This document shows positions 1 to 10,600 of a stretch of DNA of 64,000 nucleotides, piece by piece. The DNA comes from Myrica gale (taxonomy: Eukaryota; Streptophyta; Magnoliopsida; Fagales; Myricaceae). Under the pieces are notes generated by a model. The model searched no databases, had not been told where the DNA came from, and worked only from the letters and a program-made list of their open reading frames with translations. Every line of letters starts with the position of its first letter. The stretch's first letter is position 1. The stretch covers positions 5,895,001 through 5,959,000 of the forward strand of contig OZ005610.1 of NCBI GenBank assembly GCA_963930655.1. The letters run 5' to 3'. Position numbers and translations under genes: made by a program.

Positions 1-328
1 TTACAGGGGGGATAGAGATGGGTGGGAGCGTGGAGTCACAGATGAATGACGTGTGTCAGGGGTGAAAGATTGTGAGTGCGGTGGGGTCCCCGTGGGTCAG
101 CGGCTATTCAGGACGCGTACCCGCCAGTGGCGTGCTTTTCTTGGGCGTGTTTTAAACTTGCTTTTGGCATACTTTGCGGTAATTTTGTTTTTTTTTGGGG
201 TTAGTGCTTGGGCCTCCGCGTCAACGTGTTTGCATTCGGGCCCTGATGTAATTTTCACAATCTTCCAGGACCATAACTTCACATCAGTTCTCTTTCGAAG
301 CCTAACAAAAAATGGATAAATTTTTTAA
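1..328. other. Intergenic, nothing recognised
   Basis: An 88-codon open frame runs through this stretch, but it has no recognisable motif and no splice context. I see no supportable gene here. The right edge abuts the inverted-repeat element that starts near 329. Confidence 0.5.
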
Positions 329-1381
329 GGGATAAATGATATTTTGGTCCTTGAAGTTTGGGTAAAAATCAAATTAGTCATTTAATAATTTTTTTCATCA
401 TTCGGGTCCTTGTAGTTTGCATGAAAATCAAATTAGTCCCTTATCAATTTTTTTCATCAATCGGGTCCCTGATCTTTACATGTTTTTATATTAAGTCCTT
501 CTGTCTAAATCCGTCCACTGACTTAACGGTAAGTGTCAACCTGATCTGCTCGGGATGAAGAGCTGAGAGGATTGAGAGGCCCAAGCAGGTCGGGCTGCTA
601 TCAAATTAGTCTCTTATCAATTTTTTTCATCAATTGAGTCTCTCATCTTTACATGCTTTTATATTAAGTCATTCCGTCCAAATCTGTCCACTCACTTAAC
701 GGTAAGTGCCAACCTGATCTGCTCGAGATGAAGAGCTGAGAGAATAGAGAGGCCCGAGCAGGCCGAGCAGCTTGTGGCTCCGGATGCTCGGGCTGCTTTT
801 ATATAGCCTTTTCACGAGCGGCCTTGGTGCTCGGGCCTCTCGATCTGCTTATGCTCGGGATGCTCGGGCTGATTGTGCTCAGGATGTCGCGTTGTTTGTG
901 CTCGGGATGCTCAGACTACTTTTATATAGTATTTGTGCGCGCGTCCGACCTGCTCGGGCCTCTAGATTCTCTCAGCTCTTCATCCTGAGCAGATCAGGTT
1001 GACACTTTCCTTTAAGTCAGTGGACAGATTTGGACGAAAAGACTTAATATAAAAGTACGTAAAGATGAGAGGCATGATTGATGAAAAAAATTGATAATGG
1101 ACTAATTTGATAGCAGCCCGTCCTGCTCGGGCCTCTCGATCCTCTCAGCTCTCCATCCCGAGCAGATCAGGTTGACACTTACTGTTAAGTCAGTGGACGA
1201 ATTTGGACGGAATGACTTAATATAAAAGCATGTAAAGATTAGGGACCCGATTGATGAAAAAAATTGATAAAGGACTAATTTGATTTTCATGCAAACTACA
1301 AGAACCCGATTGATGAAAAAAATTGTTAAGGGACTAATTTGATTTTCACCCAAACTTCATGGACCAAAATATCATTTATCC
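329..1381. mobile_element. Non-autonomous long-TIR DNA element
   Basis: The left end (GGGATAAATGATATTTTGGT) and the reverse complement of the right end (GGATAAATGATATTTTGGTC) match, and the inverted similarity continues inward for over 200 bp. The flanks ATTTTTTAA (320-328) and ATTTTTTTA (1382-1390) could be an imperfect 9-bp target duplication, which would suggest a Mutator-like element. The interior is GC-richer, with repeated GCTCGGG motifs. The arm module appears twice on each side, at about 358-595 and 600-770 on the left and inverted at about 960-1120 and 1102-1353 on the right. No transposase is encoded. The mirrored short ORFs in the arms are by-products of the inverted repeat. Confidence 0.75.
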
Positions 1382-2830
1382 ATTTTTTTAAAGATAAATA
1401 TAAAATCAGTCCCTGTACTATATTTAAAAATCATTTTACTCTGTGTGATATGAAAAATATTGATTTAGTTCATGTAATTCTATTTTCTTTTGTTATTGGT
1501 CCTCCATGAGGAACTGATTTTATCACTTTATGAAATTACATAGACTAAATTGATATTTTTCATATTACACGGACTAAATCGATTTTTGTGTATAGCACAG
1601 TATCAATTTTGTATTTATTCCAAATTTTTATAGTAATAAATATTTATTTTTTACATTCATTTTCTTTCAAATTACTTGTTATATCATAGCAAATCTAAGG
1701 ATTATTTTTTTTTCTTTTAAAAATTTCCACATAATGGTGAATTGTTGACAATTTGGCAGCTAATCCACCCGCTTTTAATGGTCGTTAGTAGATCTCCTTA
1801 GACTTTCCAAATTCCAATGGGTATCCACAATTGACACGTCACGTGCATGTTATGCACGTACATCAATTAATCAATATATGAACTCAAAAACAAAATTAAC
1901 TTCCGTACACTCAACATTGGTAATAATATTTGAGGGTGAAAATTTTGGATATTAGGATTTAAAAAATATTATAAAGTAAAAATATTTTACAGGAGTTGGT
2001 TAAAAAGTGAAGAGGAAGAAATTTTTAATAAATATTATAATAATAAAAAATTATATGATAATTTTTTTTTATTAAACTTAAATTTTTAGACCTAAATTAT
2101 TAGGGCTACTTAAATTCCTCCCTAATTCTACTCGTGAGAAAATGTTTTTTAAAATTTTAATGGATTTAGGCTTCGCTCACGAGCCCATTGCACGAGCGCA
2201 CATCTTCAGATGTTGCTATCGCAATTATGTCGCCTTTAATCGTTTTTCTCAGTTCACACCCACGAGTCACGACCCTCATATATATCAAGTCGTCTTAAAT
2301 TATTTTACAAAAGTCCCTTTCAAAATAAATAAACGTCTAAATATTGGTGAAATTGTGGACTTCCCAACACCTTTTGGAAGCACATTCATTTGACAAAAAT
2401 TAGTAGTAGGTTAGGTCCAGTAATCACGCTGGATAATCGTGCTCTACAGTCTACTGGTCTAACCCATCATATATTACCGCAAACTTCTTAAAAAAATTTC
2501 GCCCCCCACAAAACAGAAAAACCTTTTCTTCCCTCTCAATTGCTCCTACGACCCTTAAACAGCCTAGCAGAGCAGGTCATGCACGTTTCGACGTAGAAGC
2601 TATAACTGGGATTGTGCGATGATGACTTGGCCACGGTGCCGATAGGCCGTCTGATATCTTGGACTGTGCGATCCGCTGTACTGTAGCGATAAAATAAGGA
2701 GTAGAGGAGGCAAAATGGAAAAAGAAATAACGAGCTAGGGAGGCGATAGAGCAGTGGAATTGTGTGGTGGCTAGTGGCTACGGCTAAGGACACGAGTTAA
2801 TTAAAGATAAAGTCGTAGCCTGTACTAGGA
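1382..2830. other. AT-rich intergenic sequence
   Basis: This stretch is AT-rich and degenerate. Motifs such as TGATTTAGTTCATG and GACTAAATTGATATTTTTC at about 1460-1590 suggest another worn inverted-repeat element. Short ORFs at 2142-2393 and 2536-2793 (minus) have no family features. No gene is supported. Confidence 0.4.
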
Positions 2831-3663
2831 GGAACTTTTTGAAGTTTTTTTTTTTTTTTTTTGGGAATTTGGCAACTTAGTCCCTAAGTTTATACTTCTT
2901 TGGCAAATGGGTCCTTGGATTTCAAATTTTAAAATTTTAGTCCTTGAATTTTCGTTATTTTACAAAATGGTCTTTCCGTCAGGGATCCGTTAGTTTCTCT
3001 AACGGAATGTCACGTCAGCTGACAACTCAGCAGCTGATGTGGCAATGAAAATTGACAGTTTAGTCCTTAAGTTTTAAGTCGCTTTATGTTTTAGTCCTTA
3101 GGTTTAATTTTTTAAACTTTTAGTCCTTCAGTTTACATTTTTTGACTAATGGTCATTCCATCAAAAATTACTGTTCAAATTTTGAAATACAAATTTTGGC
3201 CTTGAATATTGAATAATAACATGTCATTTTTATTTTTGACAATTTTAATAACACATTTAAAATGACTAAAAAAATTCAAAATTTAATTTAAATATTCAAA
3301 AATCTACAATTTTCATTAAAACTCTATCTCTTGAATAGTAAAAAGTTATAAAAGTTACAAATATATTTATTTTTTTTTAAAGAAAGAGAATATGAGTGTT
3401 TTCTCCACTTTTAGTATTTTCAAATTCTTTATTGTCTATATATATTTTGTATTATCTCTACAATGTCTAGTGTTTGCATACTCAATTTTTAACAACTATA
3501 AATGTGTCTTATATATTCTTAAGTAAAAAAAAATTAGAAAATATTTTTCAATTTGAAATCTAAGGACCCAATTTATCAAATGGGTATAAACTCAGGGACT
3601 TAGTTGCCAAATTTTTTTTTTTTTTTTGCCTAAGCGAACTTGGGAAAGGGGAACTTTTTGAAG
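2831..3663. mobile_element. Inverted-repeat insertion with 14-bp direct repeats
   Basis: The ends are inverted copies of each other over about 70 bp (GGCAACTTAGTCCCTAAGTT on the left, the inverted equivalent on the right). The same 14-bp word GGAACTTTTTGAAG occurs outside both ends, at 2831-2844 and 3650-3663. A T-run follows the left copy directly. Long TIRs point to a DNA element. A 14-bp duplication next to a T-run (a poly(A) tail on the minus strand) points instead to retroposition. A 22-bp stretch between the right T-run and the right direct repeat is unexplained. There is no coding capacity. Confidence 0.55.
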
Positions 3664-4601
3664 CTTATTGCGCGTGGACCTGTCCACTTCTGAAGCACCG
3701 GAAGTACCACTGCCAATGTACCATACTGTTGGCCATGATGGACTCTTAAGCCTACCGGGTCCTGTCCTCAGTATCTTTAGTACGACCATATGGAAATGAT
3801 ATAGTCAATTCAAAATTATTAAGACCCAAAAGCTCATCTGCTAGCGGTTTGTAGCAGAACGCCGACGTTTTGTCCATTTGTGTATTGGGCTTTAGGTACA
3901 ATAACAAGGGCACTGAGAACTTTGGGTGCTGGGCCAGGATCCAATTGTTTTGGGCACGGCCGCGGGTTGGGTTGGGTTGGGGCCGGGCACTGAGGATTGC
4001 AAATACCGCAAGGTAAGCAAACCCGGTGCGATACCAATACAAAAAGGAAACATAATTATTTTGTTTTGCATTTTTAAAATTTTCCATACAAGGCTATCTA
4101 AGCCATCATTTATCAACCAACAGAAACTGAGTTCAGCAAAGGGAGGAGAAAACAAAAGACTCTGTTGTTTAGAGGCCCAAATGTATGATGGGCCTGACAT
4201 CTCGGCCTAATTCTTTTGGACTAACGACAACTCACGCGTTCTACGGTCACCAGTAGCCAGATTTATTGTCCAGAAAATCCCTGTGGGTCCTGGAACGAAA
4301 GATGAAAAATTGCCTAAAAAGAAAATGGGCCCTATTTGCTCCCAGTAACTACCAATGACAATAGGCCCGCCCAGTGACCGCAAAAAATGGGCCCTATGGC
4401 GCTTTGAATTGGCTTCGAATTTGGAAGAAACGCAGGGGATCCAACGGTAAATAACCAGCACGCCACCGCCATTCATTATGAATCACTCTCTCCCGCTTCA
4501 TATAGAAACTCACTTCCAGTTCCCGCTCAAGCTCCACTGATGGGATTCCATATGCCACTACAAAGCCGTATATGGCTATCATCTCCGAACCTATCAGATC
4601 A
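3664..4601. other. Intergenic or possible 5' leader
   Basis: Several overlapping ORFs on both strands lack family features. The final part may be the promoter and leader of the candidate gene that starts at 4602. No motif here is strong enough to annotate separately. Confidence 0.3.
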
Positions 4602-7600
4602 ATGGAGGTAAATTAGGTTTTGATAGAATACTCTTATTTGGATGAGTCTTACCCTAGGTGCAGTGGCATCATGAATATTTGAATTCAGTTTTCTGTAATT
4701 TTCAATTCCCTCATTCGTTGTCCGGATCGCACGTTGTTTCTTTTTATGATCTCCAAATTCAATCATTTTTTGTTGTTTGGATTCTTTATGCGTTTGACAT
4801 TAGATAATGATCGGCCGGAAAGCAGAATTTGCGGTTGTTTATGTTGTTCTACCCGTTTAAGTTGCCAAACTTGTGCTTTTTGACGCATTCTTTCGTTTCT
4901 CCTTCTAATTGCTCGGAACTGGATCACCGGGGGAGGAAAACGTTTGGTATAACAATGTGGCACATTATTCTTTGCAAGATTATGATATGAAGTCTCTTAC
5001 ATTATTTCCTCCTTCTAAATTTAATTCCGTTGTTTGATTCTAAATACTTGCTAGTCTCTATACTGTAAAAAATCAGTCGTTATTATATAATCCAGTACTG
5101 TGGCGACTCGCTTAGATATTTGGAAACGGTTGGCGTGCCCATAGGTTTGGTGTTTGCTGCATAATGGCCCGTGGCCGTGTTAGTTTTTACTGGCACTGTT
5201 GCCCTGATTTGTCTATTAGCGTCACAATACATACTTATGACACGCAAGAAAATATTTCGTTTATTTTCACCTTTTAAACATAAGTGAAGCTAGATAAGTC
5301 AATCTTGCTTGAATTTGAGAAACTGCATGTAGAACATGAGCATGTCGTAACGTGTTAGTGACTTGGGGAAAAGAATGGTGGTTTGAACATGTTGTCCTGT
5401 CAAAAGTTTTCAGCCACTTTGTAATAGGAGTTGCTGCAAGCAAGAAGCAATTATAAGTATAAGTTTGATGTGATAGGTATTAAGAATCACGAATATGGAG
5501 AGAGAAAACTTTCATTAACTGAGAATAATACTCTGTATTACAACCTCTGTACTTTATATACAGAAATAGAATAATGAATACAATCTGTTACACCAAACTG
5601 AAATTGTGAAACTAACTTCCAGCGTGTAACTTCCAGCTCGTGACTTGCAACTTCAGCTTATCATTCCGGCTCAGCACTATCATTAATATTCTCCCTCAAG
5701 ATGGATGATATATGTTTAACAATCTCATCTTACCTACTAAGTGATTAAACTGAGCTAAGCCCAATGTCATAGTCAATACATCAACAATTTGATGTTGAGT
5801 ATTAACATGCAAAATTCGAATTAGGCCAGCTTGCAATTTTTCTCTTATAGTGTGACAATCCACTTCTATATGTTTAGTTCTCTCATGAAACACCGGATTG
5901 GTTGAGATATGGATTGCAGCTTGATTATCACAGAACATAAAGGCAGCTTGTGAATGTTCAACATCAAAATCCACCAACAGACTTCTCAGCCACGTTAACT
6001 CACAAACAGCAGAGGCCATATCCCTGTACTCTGCCTCTGCAGATGACCAAGAGACCACATTCTGCTTCTTTGACTTCCATGACACCAAACTATCACCAAT
6101 GAACACAGTAAAACTTGTAATCGATCTCCTGGTATCATGAAAGCCCGCATAATCAAAGTCAGCAGAAGCTTTTAGATACAAAGAAGTTGGTTTTGCAGAG
6201 AAAAACAAACCAAGACCAACAGTGCCTTTAATGTAATGGACTACACGATAGGCTGCATCCATTTGTGGTTGCCTTGGACAATTAGTAAACTGACTTAGCC
6301 TTTGCACAGAATATGCAATATCAGGTCTAGTTATAGTCAAGCAAATCAGCCTCCCTACTAACCTCCTATACTGACTTGGATCAGCCACTTCATCCTCATC
6401 ATCCTTTGTAAGTTTGAGATATTGTTCCATAGGAAATTTTGCTAGTTTTTCACCCAATAAACCACAATCTGATGTGATCTCTCAAGCATATTTTCTTTGA
6501 CACAAATGAATACTATTAGATGATATGGCATATTCCAAACCTAACAAGTACTTCAACTCTCAAAGATCTTTTAATTTGAATTTGCTATTCAAATAGACTT
6601 TCAACTCTTCTACAGCAGCAATATCATTACTTGCTATTAAAATGTCACCTACATAGACAAGTGGAACAATGAATGAGGTGCCTTGCTTTCAGGTAAATAA
6701 AGAGTAATCTACCTGTGATTGACTAAAACCAGATTCAACCAAAGTAGATGAGAATTTAGCAAATCATTGTCTTAAAGCTGACATATAAACATCTTCATCA
6801 AGATCTCCATTCAAAAACGCATTGGTCACATATTATTGATGCAAAGACCAATTATTGACAGCAGCTATGGAAAGGAGCAGCCTAACAGTTGTAAGTTTGG
6901 CTACCGGATTGAAGGTCTCATAGTAATCAAAGCCTTCTTTTTGTGTATAGCCATTTGCCACCAACCTTGCTTTGTAACGCTCAACATTACCATCAACTTT
7001 GTATTTGATTTTATATATCCATTTACACCTGATAGGATGCTTGTCAGATGGAAGAGGAGTCAAAATCCAAGTCTCATTTTCTTCAAGAGCAGAAATTTCA
7101 GCAGTCATGGCTTCTCTCCAATGAGGATATTGGATAACTTGCTGATAAATTTGAGGCTCAAAATGAGTGGAAATAGACAAGGCAAAAGTAATTTGTCTTG
7201 GAGATAATCTGTCATAGGTGAGTGATGCAAATAAAGGGTAAGGCTTACCATGCTTACCAAGAGAACTAACAGTGGAATCCGACTGAGATGAGAGGAATGA
7301 AGTGACCTGTTGGCAATGATAAGCATCAAGATAAGCAAGAGTTTATGAACTCTAGTAGATTTCCTAAGAGGAGAATCAGACACTGGTGGAACAGAATTTG
7401 TAGAAACAAAATCTGCAGGATTAGAGGCCAAATCTACGTGTAGTAGGAACATCAAATTCGGGTGATATGATAGGGGATTTTACAAGTTCAGAAATGGGAA
7501 TTGGAAGGACTAATGAGGAAGTGTCCTGAGCATGATGGGTAGCTTCAAATAAGCTATCAAAATTAGGTGTAGATGAATAACTCTTATAAGGAAAAGTGTC

Positions 7601-10600
7601 TTCATGGAATGTAACATCCCAGGAAATGAGAAAGACATGTGCATCTAGATCAAATAGCTTGTACCCTTTTAAACCGAAAGGGTAACCTAGAAACACACAT
7701 CTTCGAGCTCTAGGAGAAAATTTTGTACAATGATAAGTGAGAGTAGAAGCAAAGCATAATGATCCGAAGACTCTAAGATGCTGATACGAAGGAATAGTCT
7801 TAAACAACATTTCAAAAGGAGTAATATTGTTTAAAACTGGAGTTGGAATTTTGTTTATCAAATAAACAGCAACTAAAATACTATCTCCCAAAAAAGAAGT
7901 GGAAGACTAGCTTGAAACATAAGAGATCTAGCTACATTCAATATATGTTGATGTTTTCTCTCCACAACAGAATTTTGTTGTGGAGTTTCAACACGACTAT
8001 GTTGATGTATTACACCTCGAGAAGCATATAATTCTTTCATGACAAATTCAAAGTCATTATTTGTTCTAATGACTTTGATTTGAGTAGAATATTGTGTTTC
8101 AATAGTCTCGAAGAATGATTGTAAAAGGGATTGAGTTTCTGACTTAGATTTCATTAAGTAAACCCAAGTAGAACGAGAGTAATCATCAACAATCGAAAGA
8201 AAGTATTTAAAACCTTCTAGAGTAGGTGTGACCATAGGACCCCAGATGTCACAATGAATGAGTTGAAAAGCAAACTCAGATTTATTGATGCTGGTAGGGA
8301 AAAAAACCTCTTTTGTTTAGCAGGAGGACAAGTAGAACAAGAAGTAAAGTCTTGAATTGAAATGTCAGCAATGTATTGCTTAAGAAGAGACATTCAGTTT
8401 ATTGAAGGATGTCCTAATCTAATATGTCATAGATTGGCATCAGATTTATTAACATAAAAACAAGAAAAATGGGATGACAGATTTGTTGAAGATTGAGGAA
8501 GTCAATAGTACAATCCATTTCTCAGCTCACCCATCCCAATTGTCCTCCATATTGGTAGGTCCTGGAGAAAACAATGGTTAGCAAGAAAGACAAAACAACA
8601 AGTATTTTGACATGTAAGTTTGCTTGCTGAAATCAAATTGAAGCCAAATGAGGGCACACACAACACGTCGGTAAGTAACAGACCAGCTGAAAGCCTCACT
8701 TTTCCAATATGTGTAACGGGAACAAATATGCCATTAGGTAACCTTGCTGAGCTATTGTTGCAATGTGTTATCCGTGTGAGATAAGAAACAGAACACACAA
8801 TGTGATCAGTTGCACCAGAATCCACAATCCATAAATTGATAACAATAGTAGGTTTAATAGAATTAGAAAGACATTTGTAAGCACCTGTGAAATTAGGAGT
8901 CATAACCATATTCACAGAGGGCTTGGTGATTGTAACAGTGTCAGCAGCTAAAGGAAACTAGAAGCATTTCCTGTCTCTTGAACTGCAACAGTTGTTCCTC
9001 TTAAAACGACTCTGTTTTAACTACTAAGGCAACTGATTTCACAGTTGAACCTAAATTCACAAACATTGAACTATGTCGTTCCTCCTGTAAGACTAATGAA
9101 AAAACTTTATTTATGTTAGGTAAAGGATCCATCATCAGTATTTGACCACGAACAACAGTGAATTCAGAATTGAGCCCCATGAGAAATTTCATTATACAAT
9201 TATTTTGATAATATCCAACAAAAGAACGAATTCCAGAGCATCCACAATTTGGTAGGGGCTGAGAATTCAGCAATTCTTCCCAAAAAGTTTTCAACTGAGT
9301 GTAGTAACTAGTTACATCCAATTGATCTTGACGTAAATCGGCTATAGATCTTTGAATACGAAAGATCAATGGTCCATCACTCTGTGAAAAACGCTCTTTG
9401 AGTTCTGTCCAAATGTCATATGAGGAGTTCATGTATATCACACTAGCTACTATCTCCTTTGACAAGGAATTAAGGATCCATGAGAGGATCATTATATCAC
9501 AACGATTCCAAGCAATAGACAAAGAATCAAATTCTGGAGGTTCTTTTAGAGTCTCGTTTATGAAACCTAACTTATTTTTGGCCTTCAAACAAAGGTACAT
9601 AGATCGGGACCAAGAGTGATAGTTGCAGTTCGACAGTGATTGAGAAGCAAGAAGTAATCCAGGATGATTTGAATGAAGATAATATGGACTTCTAGGATCA
9701 GATTCAACTGTCGTCTAGTTGAATTCGTGTTTACTGGTGATTGCGCAACGACTGATGATTCAGTCTTTGGTGATTCAGCCATGATTCGAAGATAAAAAAT
9801 GGAAACGTAAGTGAATTGAATCGAGAAAGCTCAGTTAAGAAGCAAAAGTTTGCTTTGATACCATATTAAGAATCACGAATATGGAGAGAAAGAAAACTTT
9901 CAATAACTGAGAATAATACTTTGTATTACAACCTCTGTTACTTTATATACAGAAAGAGAATAATGAATACAATCTGTTAAACCAAACTGAAATTGTGAAA
10001 CTAACTTTCAGTGTGTAACTTCCAGCTCGTGACTTGCAGCTCCAGCTCAGCAATATCGTTAATAATAGGATCATATTTCCCTAGGCTTTCTACCTGACCA
10101 ATCCTTTAACTAGCAACTGACTGTTGCCTTGCAGAATACAAGTGAATACCAGCGTTACCAATGTTACATCATTTATACCAGTCCATCTCCTGAGTTGAGA
10201 CCTGATCAAAGGTATCTCATGCTCCTTAACTGTTACTTGCTTCAATCAGTAAAATCTCCAAACTTTTGTTGGTCAGCCATAGTTTCTAGACAGTGTGATT
10301 CTGTTTTTCGTTTTGATAATGAAAGAATAAAAAAAAAGTGATCATAGCCGAAGCTTCGGCAGGAGGCAATATGATGGGACAATATTTACTCCTGTAATTC
10401 GGAGAGTAGACGAGCGTCTGATTAGAAGGTAGACTAAGACTTGATATGATACTGGAATATTCCCCAACAACAATGGTTTATCTTGCTATATGCAAGCTTG
10501 AAACACTTCCTGTATGCTAGGCAATGATTTTGATGCAGTAACTGTATCCCAATCTTGGCATATTGGCATTTTTGTTTGGCCCTAAAATGATTGGATTCGA

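Larger units (their letters stand above)
5473..10069 (-). mobile_element. Ty1/Copia LTR retrotransposon with target duplication
   Basis: A full-length element (LTR to LTR 5478-10064) lies on the minus strand, flanked by the exact duplication ATAGG (5473-5477 and 10065-10069). In the minus orientation the order is 5' LTR, primer-binding site, gag, protease, integrase, reverse transcriptase, RNase H, polypurine tract, 3' LTR. Integrase before RT defines Copia. About a dozen substitutions and a 12-bp gap separate the LTRs by eye, so the insertion is not recent. Stop codons and catalytic changes in pol make it non-autonomous now. It sits in intron 1 of the candidate gene 4602-12875. Confidence 0.93.

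Noticed and set aside
358-1353. Near-identical short proteins on opposite strands (358-558 plus and 1102-1353 minus)
   Set aside because: They are translations of the two arms of one inverted repeat and not a gene pair.
3752-4210. Several overlapping ORFs of 67-111 codons on both strands
   Set aside because: They conflict with each other and show no motifs or splice partners.
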